A stretch of 64,000 nt of DNA from Nocardia panacis (GTDB lineage: Bacteria > Actinomycetota > Actinomycetes > Mycobacteriales > Mycobacteriaceae): positions 1 through 64,000 of the forward strand of contig NZ_QZFU01000024.1 in NCBI RefSeq assembly GCF_003598715.1, read 5' to 3'. A program made the translations under genes and the position numbers. Of this stretch, positions 43,498 through 51,734 are shown piece by piece; positions within the stretch are counted from its first letter, which is position 1; every line of letters starts with the position of its first letter. A model generated the notes under the pieces. It had not been told where the DNA came from. It made no database searches and saw only the letters and a program-made list of their open reading frames with translations.

Positions 43498-43982
43498 CTG
43501 CCGTGTTCGGCGTACCAGCGCTCGATGAGCGCCGGCATTTCCCTGCCGATCCAGGTCATGAATTCGTGGATCTCGCGGACCCTGGCGGCGCCGGCGCCCG
43601 CCGGATCGTCGAACAGTCGCAGTCCGCGGCCGATGGTGTCGGTCATATCGGTGTACATCCCGCTCTGCTGGCGCATGAGCTCGGGCAGGATGCCGGGCCG
43701 GATGACGTAGTAGTCCCTGCGGTCGCCAGGGTTGGAGATCTTGTTGACCCAGCGCATGGTGACCAGGGTTTTGAGGGCGTTGGAGATGGACCCTTTGGAT
43801 GCCTGTAGGGCTTCGGCGATCTGGCCGAAGGTTTGTTCCGGTGGTTCGGCGACCAGCAGCCAGCCCACCGTGCGTCCGGTCATTCGGACCAGGCCCATGC
43901 GTTCGAACACGAGCGCGAGGTCCTCGACGAACCGCAATTTCTCCTGGCTCGTATCGGCCGCTTGGTCGGTGCGCTCGTGCAT
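43494..43982 (-). CDS. GbsR/MarR-family transcriptional regulator
   Basis: A 162-residue regulator with a winged helix-turn-helix at about 20-100: MTGRTVGWLLVAEPPEQTF, then IAEALQASKGSISNALKTLV as the recognition region and GDRRDYYVIRP as the wing. A C-terminal helical part should mediate dimerisation. It is the third gene of the minus-strand operon with the ABC transporter genes, 69 bases after the permease, which makes autoregulation of transporter expression likely. A candidate operator lies upstream of the operon at 45762-45783. Confidence 0.87.
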   Translation of the reverse strand: MHERTDQAADTSQEKLRFVEDLALVFERMGLVRMTGRTVGWLLVAEPPEQTFGQIAEALQASKGSISNALKTLVTMRWVNKISNPGDRRDYYVIRPGILPELMRQQSGMYTDMTDTIGRGLRLFDDPAGAGAARVREIHEFMTWIGREMPALIERWYAEHGS

Positions 43983-44051
43983 TCGGTCGATTATCCCTTC
44001 GGGGCGGTGGACGGGAGCGGGTGGGGCGGGCGACCCACCCCACCCTCCGGA

Positions 44052-44828
44052 TCAGACCGCCAGATCGCGGCGGTCGAAACCGGTCAGCGCGGCGGTGCAG
44101 GCGAGCGCGACCAGCACCACCAGCGCCAGCAGTTGGGCGTTCCACCCGTTGACCAGCGGGGTGTGACCGCTGGCGTAGTAGACGGGCGAGACCCGACGCA
44201 GCCACGACAGGCCGTCGATGGTGGCGCCGAGGTTATTGGCCAGATAGCTCGCGATACCGATCAGTCCGGCGATACCCAGTGTGAGAGTTCGCTTTCCGGT
44301 CAGCGCGCCGACAAGCAGCGTGACACTCCCGATCAGCAGCGCGAACATGCCGAGTCCGGCGCTGGCGGCAAGAACGTGACCCGTCGCGACATCGATGGAG
44401 CCCGAACGCGATCCGATCAGCACACCGACGGTGAGCGCGGTGCTGACCACGACGATCTGTGTCGCCAGCGCGGCGAAACGTTGCAGCAGCAGGTCGATTC
44501 GGCCGATCGCGCGGGCCAGCAGCAGATCCAGTGACCCGTTCTCCTCCTGGGTCACCGTGCGGGCGGCGAAGCTCACGGTGAAGATCAGCATGAGCACCAG
44601 TCCGAGCAGCGAGTACACCGTGGAGCCGAGATAGCCTGCCCCGCTGGCGAAATCGCTCATCCCCAGCGAGCCGTAGAGCTTGTTCTGTTTGAAATTGAGG
44701 GTGCCCTGTTCTTTCAGCGACTTGTAGGAGGACAGGTAGATGATCGGGATCAGGAAGAAGGCGGCCGACCACCCGATCAGCCCGCGTCGCTGCTCGGTCA
44801 GGGTCTGGGTGAATACCGTGCGTTTCAT
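44052..44828 (-). CDS. ABC transporter permease
   Basis: A 258-residue membrane subunit of the ABC-2 type with six hydrophobic segments (for example GLIGWSAAFFLIPIIYL, GSTVYSLLGLVLMLIFTVSF, IVVVSTALTVGVLIG). The segment TVTQEENGSLDLLLARAIGR after helix two is a typical coupling region contacting the ATPase. It follows the ATPase gene by 11 bases. With it the protein should form an exporter for drugs or lipids; the substrate is unknown. Confidence 0.9.
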   Translation of the reverse strand: MKRTVFTQTLTEQRRGLIGWSAAFFLIPIIYLSSYKSLKEQGTLNFKQNKLYGSLGMSDFASGAGYLGSTVYSLLGLVLMLIFTVSFAARTVTQEENGSLDLLLARAIGRIDLLLQRFAALATQIVVVSTALTVGVLIGSRSGSIDVATGHVLAASAGLGMFALLIGSVTLLVGALTGKRTLTLGIAGLIGIASYLANNLGATIDGLSWLRRVSPVYYASGHTPLVNGWNAQLLALVVLVALACTAALTGFDRRDLAV

Positions 44829-44839
44829 GGGATCTCCTG

Positions 44840-45724
44840 CTATCGGCGGTAGCGGCTGAAGAAGATGTCCTCGAGGTCCGGTTCGGTGGACAGCACGCTG
44901 ACCAGGTGATATTTGGCCGCCACTTTGAACAGCGCGTCCACCTCGCCCTCGGTGGTGCAGCGCACCGTATTCCCCTCGACGCGCAGGTCGGTGACATTGG
45001 GCAGATTCGCGAAGTCGTCCGGGAAGGGGTGCTCGGCGACAACGAATTCCACGCTGCGCGGGGAGCGTCGGCGCAGCTCCTCGACATTCTCGGTGGCCAG
45101 CAGCTCTCCGGCGCGCATGATGACGGCGCGATCGGCGACCTGCTGCACCTCGCTGAGGATGTGCGAGGACATGAAGACCGTCTGCCCGTCGCGTTTGGCC
45201 TCGCTCACCATGTCCAGAAACCGTTGTTGCAGTAGCGGATCGAGGCCGGAGGTGGGTTCGTCCAGGATGAGCAGATCGGGTCGGTGCATGAAGGCGGCGA
45301 CGATGCCGACCTTCTGCTTGTTGCCCTTGGACATCGCACCGACCCGCTTGGACAGGTCGAGGTCGAGCCGGTCGGCGAGTTCGGTGATGCGCCCCGCCGC
45401 GACCGGTTCGGCGCCCTGGTCGCCGAGGAAGGCGAGCAGGTCGCGTGCGGTGTGGCGGCCCTCCATGGTGAGTTCGCCCGGCAGGTAGCCGATGCGGCGG
45501 CGCAGCGCCGGACCGCCCTTGCGCGGCTCGCTGCCCAGCACCTCGACGTGTCCGGCCGTGGGGCGGATCAGATCGAGCAGGATGCGGATGGTGGTGGTCT
45601 TGCCCGCGCCATTGGGGCCGAGGAAGCCGAAGATCTCGCCCGCGGCGACCTCCAGGTTCAGCTCGGCGATGGCCCGATGGTTGCCGTAGTCCTTGGTCAG
45701 GGCCTCCGCACGGATGGCGGCCAT
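44840..45724 (-). CDS. ABC transporter ATP-binding protein
   Basis: A 294-residue ATPase of the daunorubicin-resistance/ABC-2 class. Walker A is FLGPNGAGKTTTIRIL, the signature is MSKGNKQKVGIVAAF (a K-Q variant), Walker B is LLILDEPTSGLDPL, and the H-loop is VFMSSHILSE. The C-terminal ~80 residues form the short extra domain common in this class, ending LEDIFFSRYRR. It is the first gene of the ATPase-permease-regulator operon. Start ATG 45724 follows AGGAGA. Confidence 0.94.
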   Translation of the reverse strand: MAAIRAEALTKDYGNHRAIAELNLEVAAGEIFGFLGPNGAGKTTTIRILLDLIRPTAGHVEVLGSEPRKGGPALRRRIGYLPGELTMEGRHTARDLLAFLGDQGAEPVAAGRITELADRLDLDLSKRVGAMSKGNKQKVGIVAAFMHRPDLLILDEPTSGLDPLLQQRFLDMVSEAKRDGQTVFMSSHILSEVQQVADRAVIMRAGELLATENVEELRRRSPRSVEFVVAEHPFPDDFANLPNVTDLRVEGNTVRCTTEGEVDALFKVAAKYHLVSVLSTEPDLEDIFFSRYRR

Positions 45725-45761
45725 ATCAGTCTCCTGTACTGAAAGTTCCGTAATGATCGGT

Positions 45762-45783
45762 GTGTTCAGTAAAGGCTGAACAC
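45762..45783. promoter_or_regulatory. Candidate operator for the GbsR-like regulator
   Basis: GTGTTCAG and CTGAACAC are perfect 8-base arms with a 6-base spacer, 38 bases upstream of the ATPase start. It is the only clear dyad in the 96-base promoter gap. Position and symmetry suit a dimeric regulator, the obvious candidate being the operon's own third gene. Confidence 0.55.
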
Positions 45784-45820
45784 GACGAACATGTCAATCG
45801 AAGCGGCCCGCTCGGCAGGG

Positions 45821-46369
45821 TCAGAACAGCTTGCGCATGATGAAGTCGTGGTGGATCTGCTTGCCCACCCGGAAGGTCTTGGTGCCGACCACCGCGAAAC
45901 CGTGCTTGGCGTAGAAGCGCTGTGCCCGCGCGTTCTCCTGATTCACCCCGAGCCACGCGCCCGGATAACCCTCGTCCGAGATTCGCCGCAGCGCCGCCCG
46001 CATGAGCGCCGTCGAGACGCCGCTGCCGTGATGACCCGGCAGCACATACATCTTGTTGATCTCCACCGCGGGCCGCAGCGCCAGCGCCGCGGCCACTTCG
46101 GGGTCGGCGGGTTCGGCCGCGTGCAACATGGCGTAGCCGACGATGTCGTCCCCCGCCACGGCCTTGAGCACGGTGCGATCCGGATCGCTCAGATACTCCC
46201 CGAAGCGCTCACCGGAGAGCACCTCGGCGATGAAGACCTCGATATCGTCGGCGGTGGCGTCGGGCGGACAGGCCAGCGGAAAGGTCGCGGCCGCGACATC
46301 GCTGAGCGCCTCGGCGTCCCACAGGCCGGCCCGGTCCACGGTGACCGGCAGGTTGCTCGACTGAGTCAT
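45821..46369 (-). CDS. GNAT family N-acetyltransferase
   Basis: A 182-residue acetyltransferase. The fold is covered from VDRAGLWDAEALSDVAAAT to the C-terminus; the acetyl-CoA loop is seen in EINKMYVLPGHHGSGVSTALM (a Q/R-x-x-G-x-G/A variant) and the last motif is LGVNQENARAQRFYAKHGFAV. Acceptor unknown. Its start overlaps the MFS gene stop by four bases (ATGA), so the two are coupled and may share a task such as detoxification and efflux. Confidence 0.9.
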   Translation of the reverse strand: MTQSSNLPVTVDRAGLWDAEALSDVAAATFPLACPPDATADDIEVFIAEVLSGERFGEYLSDPDRTVLKAVAGDDIVGYAMLHAAEPADPEVAAALALRPAVEINKMYVLPGHHGSGVSTALMRAALRRISDEGYPGAWLGVNQENARAQRFYAKHGFAVVGTKTFRVGKQIHHDFIMRKLF

Positions 46370-47580
46370 TTGTCCAGTACAGCACGGCCCGGATCCGCCG
46401 TGCGGGGGTTATCCGCTTCGGCGCGCGGCGGGAATATCCGCGCCAGCACGATCAGCGCCACCGCGAAGACCAGCGGGATGACGAAGCCCGCCCGATGACC
46501 GAATCCGGCGGCGATCCCGCCCACCACCCCGCCACCGAATAGCGTTCCCGCGTAGTTGAACAGATTCAGACGCGCGATGAGCGCGTCCAGCGCGCTGCCG
46601 TGGGCCAGCCTGCCCGCCTCGGAGAAGCCCAGCGGCGCGATCACCGGCATGCCGAGTCCGGCGATCAGGAATCCGAGGAAGGCCATGACCGGATCGGCCG
46701 CGCCGACCACCACCGCCAGCCCGACCGCGCCGACGGCGGCCGCCACCCATACCACCCGCCGCGGTCCGAAGCGGCGGACCCACCAGTCGCCGCTGAGCCG
46801 CGCCAGCAGCGAGGCGCCCTGGTAGGCGGCCAAGGCCAGTGCGGCGGTCGCCGAACCGGCCAGCAGATCCTCGCGCAGGTAGAGGCCCGACCAGTTGCCG
46901 ACCGACAGATCGATGGCGAACACCAGGGCGATGGTGACGCCGAAACCGAGGTAGCCGCGCAGCGCGATCGAATCGGTGGGCGAATGCTGCTCCGTCGCAC
47001 CGGATTCCGCCTCGTCGCGGCCCAAAAGCCGAGGGCCTGCCACCAATCCGAGGATCAGGACCAGCGTGGCCGCGCCGAGCAGCGATTCGCGCGAGGCGAC
47101 CCCCAGCGCCTCGCAGCCCGAGACATACAGCGCACCGAGAATGGATCCGCTGCTCCACGCGGCATAGAACGAGGACAGGATGAACCGCCCGTACCCGTGC
47201 TGGATGAACACCGCCTGCATATTGGTGGTCGCGTCCACGATGCCCACGGCGACGCCGTAGCAGGCGAGCGCCGCCAGCAGCACCGGGATATTCGGCGCGA
47301 AGGCGGTGATCGCGCCGGTGATCGTGATGAGCCCCAACCCGATTCGCAACGCGACCCGACTCGACAACCGGGTGGCGAGGCGCTCGGCGAGCAGGCTGCC
47401 GACACCCGCCAGCACCGAGACCAGCACCACCGCGCCGACGATCAGACTGTCGGTCATGCCGTAGTGGTCCTTGAGTTGCGGTAGTTGCGTCAACACGACC
47501 GCGAAGAAGAAACCCTGCAGCGCGAATGCCGTCGAATTCGCGCGACGGGCCGCGCTCGGCACCGGGAAAGGGGAGCCCAT
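46366..47580 (-). CDS. MFS transporter
   Basis: A 404-residue major facilitator with twelve hydrophobic helices. It has an early basic loop at LAERLATRLSSRVALRIGLGL and the central loop with acidic residues (LLGRDEAESGATEQHSPTD). The pattern resembles the fucose/bicyclomycin-like branch rather than classic drug transporters. Start ATG 47580 has TACGCT ending six bases upstream. It is the first gene of the pair with the acetyltransferase and is divergent from the P450 gene. Confidence 0.9.
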   Translation of the reverse strand: MGSPFPVPSAARRANSTAFALQGFFFAVVLTQLPQLKDHYGMTDSLIVGAVVLVSVLAGVGSLLAERLATRLSSRVALRIGLGLITITGAITAFAPNIPVLLAALACYGVAVGIVDATTNMQAVFIQHGYGRFILSSFYAAWSSGSILGALYVSGCEALGVASRESLLGAATLVLILGLVAGPRLLGRDEAESGATEQHSPTDSIALRGYLGFGVTIALVFAIDLSVGNWSGLYLREDLLAGSATAALALAAYQGASLLARLSGDWWVRRFGPRRVVWVAAAVGAVGLAVVVGAADPVMAFLGFLIAGLGMPVIAPLGFSEAGRLAHGSALDALIARLNLFNYAGTLFGGGVVGGIAAGFGHRAGFVIPLVFAVALIVLARIFPPRAEADNPRTADPGRAVLDK

Positions 47581-47586
47581 CTCCGG

Positions 47587-47592
47587 AGCGTA
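47587..47592 (-). promoter_or_regulatory. -10 hexamer TACGCT for the MFS gene
   Basis: TACGCT on the minus strand ends 6 bases before ATG 47580; the message is probably leaderless. Confidence 0.45.
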
Positions 47593-47748
47593 ATCGCGCG
47601 GGCGCGTCCGGCGGGTGGGGATCGGTCGGAAATCTCCACCGAGATCCGCGCCCGCGAATTCGCTACCGGGGAAGGGTGTCAGCGAACGCGCGGCGTGCCA
47701 CTATCGGAGTGGCACAGCATGACTCGCGAAATGGGGAAGGCCGACCGC

Positions 47749-48969
47749 ATGATAGAGCTGCCGCAGGAATTCTTCGACGATCCTTATCCGGTGTACGCGC
47801 GACTGCGCGCGCAGGGACCCGTACACGAGGTTCGCTTTCCGGACGGAATGCGCGGCTGGATAGTGGTCGATTACGAGGCGGTCCGCGAGGTATTGCGCAA
47901 TCCGACCGTGCACAAGGAGTTGAATCCGGCGCTCGAAGTCTTCAAGCGGGCGTTCCTCCCGCAGGACCGCCCGAAACGGACGTTCACCCGTGTCGCCTCG
48001 CACATGCTCAATACCGATCCGCCCAACCACACCCGGTTGCGCAAACTGGTCGCACCCGCCTTCGTGCCGCGCCGCATCGAGGCGCTCGAACCCCGAATCC
48101 TGGCCATCGCGGGCGAACTTCTCGACAGGATCGCCGAGGCCACCGGCCCCGTCGACCTGCTTACCGAATACGCATTCCCCCTGCCCATCACGGTCATCTG
48201 CGAGCTCGTCGGCATGCCGGTCGAGGATCGCGAACAGTTCCGCGAATGGTCGAATCTCGCGATAGACAACGCGAATTCGTCCAAGGACGAGGTCCAGCGG
48301 GCGATCACCGGCCTGGAGGACTACTTCGATCAGCTGATCGAGCGCCGTCGGGGCGAGGAACCGGGTGAGGACCTCATCTCGGCGCTGCTGGCCGCCACCG
48401 AGGACGGCGACCGGCTCAGCCACGACGAAATGGTGTCGATGCTGTTCCTGCTGCTCATCGCGGGCCACGAGACCACCGTCAACCTGATCGGCAACACGGT
48501 GCTCGCGCTGCTGACCGAACCGGAGAAATACCGTGCGCTGCACGGGAATCCGGACGCGGTGCCCGGCCTGCTCGAGGAGACGCTGCGCTACGACAGCCCC
48601 GTGAACCTGGCCACCTTCCGCTACACCACCGAGCCGATCACCGTGGCGGGCACGACGATTCCCGCCGATCAACTGGTGTTCTGCGCGTTGGGCTCGGCCA
48701 ACCGCGATGAGCGCCGCTTTCCCGGCAGCGAGATCTTCGATCCCGATCGCCCCCAACCCAATCATGTCGCCTTCGGATACGGCATCCACTTCTGCCTCGG
48801 CGCGCATCTGGCCCGGCTCGAGGGCCGCATCGCGCTCACCGAACTGGTGCGGCGCTATCCGGATCTGCGGCTGGTCGAAGGTGCGCAGCTGCGCTGGCGC
48901 GAGAGCACCATCATTCGCGGGCTGCGCGAGCTGCCGGTGGAGTTCGCGAGCGCGCCCGCGCTGCGTTAG
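47749..48969 (+). CDS. Cytochrome P450
   Basis: A 406-residue soluble bacterial P450. The I-helix oxygen-activation motif is IAGHETTVNLIGN (238-250), the ExxR motif is E277-R280 in LLEETLRYD, and the heme loop FGYGIHFCLGAHLARLEG places the thiolate ligand at C349. Length is typical. ATG 47749 has GGGGAAGG eight bases upstream and gives the standard N-terminus LPQEFFDDPYPVYARLR; ATGs at 47719 and 47731 are in frame. The substrate is unknown. Redox partners are not adjacent; a flavin monooxygenase gene follows after 113 bases. Confidence 0.94.
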   Translation: MIELPQEFFDDPYPVYARLRAQGPVHEVRFPDGMRGWIVVDYEAVREVLRNPTVHKELNPALEVFKRAFLPQDRPKRTFTRVASHMLNTDPPNHTRLRKLVAPAFVPRRIEALEPRILAIAGELLDRIAEATGPVDLLTEYAFPLPITVICELVGMPVEDREQFREWSNLAIDNANSSKDEVQRAITGLEDYFDQLIERRRGEEPGEDLISALLAATEDGDRLSHDEMVSMLFLLLIAGHETTVNLIGNTVLALLTEPEKYRALHGNPDAVPGLLEETLRYDSPVNLATFRYTTEPITVAGTTIPADQLVFCALGSANRDERRFPGSEIFDPDRPQPNHVAFGYGIHFCLGAHLARLEGRIALTELVRRYPDLRLVEGAQLRWRESTIIRGLRELPVEFASAPALR

Positions 48970-49070
48970 TCGCACACGCTCGCCGTGTTAGCTGTGCGGT
49001 TTCGCGGGCCGGTGCGGGTGGCCCCGCACACAAGGGTGAGGCCGAGATTGTGATCACCAAGCGGGCGACG

Positions 49071-49076
49071 TAATCT
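49071..49076 (+). promoter_or_regulatory. -10 hexamer TAATCT for the monooxygenase gene
   Basis: TAATCT ends 6 bases before ATG 49083, indicating a separate leaderless promoter after the P450 gene. Confidence 0.5.
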
Positions 49077-49082
49077 CCTGCC

Positions 49083-50687
49083 ATGACGAGCGGGAGCCGG
49101 ATCGCCATCGTTGGTGCGGGCATCGCAGGGCTCTCCTGCGCAAAAGTGTTGGTAGAGGCCGGATTCGCGGTCGAGGTGTTCGAGCGCGCACCCGATGTCG
49201 GCGGTGTGTGGAGCGCCTCGCGCCGCTATCCGGGGCTGCGCGCGCAGAGCAGTTCGGCCGCCTACCACTTCTCCGATCACCCCCTGCCCGAAGAGTTTCC
49301 CCGCTTCCCCGACGGCAGGCAGATGCAGGCATATCTCGAGGGATACGTCCGCGAATTCGGCCTGGCGGACAGGTTGCGACTCGGCACCGAGGTGGTCGCC
49401 GCCGATCCGGTGGACAGCGGCTGGTTGCTCGAGATTCGCGACGAGTCGGGTGTGCACCGCACCTCCTGCGATCACCTCGTCATCGCCAACGGTCTGCACA
49501 GCGACCCGTTCGTCCCCGACTATCGCGGCGCGGAACTGTATCGCCACCAGGGCGGCAGGCTCTGCCACGCCGTCGAACTCGGCGACAACCTCGACGCGGT
49601 GCGCGGCCGCAACGTGGTCGTCGTCGGCTACGGGACCTCCGCCTGCGATATCGCCGAGGCCGTCAGCCATGTCGCCGCGTCCACCACGGTGGTCGCGCGG
49701 CGGCTGCGCTGGAAGCTGCCGCACACCCTGGCGGGCATCGATATCGAGCGACTGACCCTGACGCGAACCGGCCAGGCGCACTTCCGTCAGCCCGACCCCA
49801 CCGGATTCGGGCGCTTCCTGCACGGGGCGGGCCGATCCTTCCGCGAGGCCAACCTCGATATGGTCCAGGAGATCGCCACCAAGCGCACCCACCTGCGCGA
49901 GCTCGGCCTGGTCCCGGACGAGCGCTTCGAGGAAATGGCCTCGGGCGGCATCGAACTGGTCACCGAGGGCTTCTTCGAACAGGTCGCGATGGGCCGCATC
50001 ACCGTGCGCCGCGATACCGAGATCGTCGAAATGATCGCCGTCCCGGAGGGTTTGGCGGTCGAACTCACCGACGGCGACCTACTGCCCGCCGATGTCGTGG
50101 TGTGCGCCACCGGATTCCGGCAGCGGGTGCCCTTCCTCACGCCCTACGTGCAGCGACTGCTCACCGACGAGCGCGGCAATTTCCGGCTGCACCGCCAGAT
50201 CCTGCCCGTCGACGTTCCCAACCTCACCTTCGCCGGCTACAGCTCCACCACCGCGAGCGCCCTGTCCGCCGAGATCGGGGCCTACTGGACCGCCGCCTAC
50301 CTCACCGGGCGCCTCACCGTCCCCGCCGCCGAATCGCTCGGTGCCCAAATAGACGCGCGGCTGGAATGGTTGGAGCAGCGCGGCAATCACGCACACGGCA
50401 CGGCCCTCGGCCCGCTGACCCTGCGCACCATCGACGAGATGCTGGCCGACCTGAATATTCGGCTGCCGTGGCGGGTGCGGGCCGGGCAGTCGGTGCGGCC
50501 CATGCGGGTGGACAGCTATCGCGGGCTCCGCCCACGGGAGGACCGCAAACCGGTGGTGGCGGGAGAGAAGCCCGCCCGCGGCTCATTCAAGGTCGTTCCG
50601 ATTCCCGCGCAGACCACCGCGGCTGTCGCGGCCAGTGTCGAGCCCGCGGTCCCGGTCGCCGGGGCCGCGCCGCGCCCGAACCCGTAG
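49083..50687 (+). CDS. Flavin-containing monooxygenase
   Basis: A 534-residue class B flavoprotein monooxygenase. The N-terminal FAD motif is RIAIVGAGIAGLSCAKVL with VFERAPDVGGVWS, and the NADPH-binding Rossmann motif is VVVVGYGTSACDIAEAV (about residue 180). The usual FxGxxxH fingerprint between them is poorly matched by DYRGAELYRHQGG, so it may be a diverged subclass. The C-terminal ~60 residues are Ala/Pro/Arg-rich and disordered. It could hydroxylate a lipophilic substrate or do a Baeyer-Villiger oxidation. Neighbours are the P450 and a LysR regulator on the same strand. Confidence 0.87.
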   Translation: MTSGSRIAIVGAGIAGLSCAKVLVEAGFAVEVFERAPDVGGVWSASRRYPGLRAQSSSAAYHFSDHPLPEEFPRFPDGRQMQAYLEGYVREFGLADRLRLGTEVVAADPVDSGWLLEIRDESGVHRTSCDHLVIANGLHSDPFVPDYRGAELYRHQGGRLCHAVELGDNLDAVRGRNVVVVGYGTSACDIAEAVSHVAASTTVVARRLRWKLPHTLAGIDIERLTLTRTGQAHFRQPDPTGFGRFLHGAGRSFREANLDMVQEIATKRTHLRELGLVPDERFEEMASGGIELVTEGFFEQVAMGRITVRRDTEIVEMIAVPEGLAVELTDGDLLPADVVVCATGFRQRVPFLTPYVQRLLTDERGNFRLHRQILPVDVPNLTFAGYSSTTASALSAEIGAYWTAAYLTGRLTVPAAESLGAQIDARLEWLEQRGNHAHGTALGPLTLRTIDEMLADLNIRLPWRVRAGQSVRPMRVDSYRGLRPREDRKPVVAGEKPARGSFKVVPIPAQTTAAVAASVEPAVPVAGAAPRPNP

Positions 50688-50817
50688 TTTCTCGAAGCAC
50701 CGTCCGCTTTTCAGCTCGCCGACGAATCACCGTGGGGCACGCCGCATTCCAAGGAATCCGCCGTGACCTGCGGTGATTATCGGAAACGGAAGTTTGGCCG
50801 CCCACCGTTGCGATGGT

Positions 50818-50823
50818 GATAAT
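50818..50823 (+). promoter_or_regulatory. -10 hexamer GATAAT for the LysR gene
   Basis: GATAAT ends 6 bases before GTG 50830. It supports that start over the longer open frame to 50773. Confidence 0.5.
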
Positions 50824-50829
50824 CCAGGG

Positions 50830-51729
50830 GTGGACACGCTGGATATGAACCTGCTGGTGGCGCTCGACGCGCTGCTGGAGACCAACAGCGTGACCCTGGC
50901 GGCCCAACGACTGCGCACCTCACCGCCCGCCATGAGCCGGACCCTGGCCAAACTGCGCCGCGTCCTCGGCGACCCGCTGCTGGTGCGCGCCGGACGCCAC
51001 CTCGCGCCCACACCGCGCGCCCTCGAACTCCGCTACGAGGTGCGCGCGCTGGTGGAGCACGGGCGCTCCCTGCTCACGCCGCGCGCCTCCGTCGACCCGC
51101 GGGCACTCAAGCGCACGTTCGGAATTCAGGCCGACGACATGGTGCTGACGGAACTGGCCGGGCCGCTGCTGGCCGCCGTGGACGCCCAAGCGCCCGGTGT
51201 CACGGTGCGCTTCCTGCCCGACGGCCGCGACGGGGCGGCGGCGCTGCGCGCGGGGCGGGTCGATCTGGAGGTCGGGGTGCTCGATCACACCGATCCGGAG
51301 ATCGTCGCGCAACGTGTTGTCGGGGATCGGATCATCGGCATCGCCGCGGCGGATCATCCGTTCGCGTCGGGGCGGGTCACCGTGGCCGCCTATGCTTCCG
51401 CTCCGCATCTGGCCATCTCGCGCGTCGGACGCGCGCACGGCCCCATCGACGAGCGGTTGGCGCTGCACGGGCGCACCCGGCGGGTGGTGGCCACCGTGCC
51501 CACCCTGTCGGCGGCGCTGTTCGCGGTGCGGTCCGGACATCTCGTCTGCCCGGCGCCCGCGGCGCTCACCGCCGCGCTGCGGCCCGCGATGCGGTTGTGC
51601 GCCTTCGAGATTCCACTACCGCTGCCCGAGATCGCGATCGGCACGGCCTGGCATGCGCGCAATACGGCCGATACCGGTCATCGGTGGTTCCGCGAGTTGG
51701 TTCGCGATATCCTCACCAGTCGGCGTTGA
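50830..51729 (+). CDS. LysR-family transcriptional regulator
   Basis: A 299-residue LTTR. The winged helix-turn-helix is at the N-terminus: LDMNLLVALDALLETNSVTLAA, then TSPPAMSRTLAKLRRVLGDPLLV. The rest is a periplasmic-binding-protein-like effector domain, with LAGPLLAAVDAQAPGVTVRF and VGVLDHTDPEIVAQRV. The layout is that of NodD/PnbR-like LTTRs responding to aromatic or lipophilic ligands. It may control the upstream monooxygenase genes or the convergent hydrolase; none is proven. Start GTG 50830. Confidence 0.9.
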   Translation: MDTLDMNLLVALDALLETNSVTLAAQRLRTSPPAMSRTLAKLRRVLGDPLLVRAGRHLAPTPRALELRYEVRALVEHGRSLLTPRASVDPRALKRTFGIQADDMVLTELAGPLLAAVDAQAPGVTVRFLPDGRDGAAALRAGRVDLEVGVLDHTDPEIVAQRVVGDRIIGIAAADHPFASGRVTVAAYASAPHLAISRVGRAHGPIDERLALHGRTRRVVATVPTLSAALFAVRSGHLVCPAPAALTAALRPAMRLCAFEIPLPLPEIAIGTAWHARNTADTGHRWFRELVRDILTSRR

Positions 51730-51734
51730 CTGCC

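Noticed and set aside
47749..50687. Secondary-metabolite gene cluster around the P450 and monooxygenase
   Set aside because: No polyketide, peptide, terpene or RiPP core gene is present; two oxygenases alone do not make a biosynthetic cluster.
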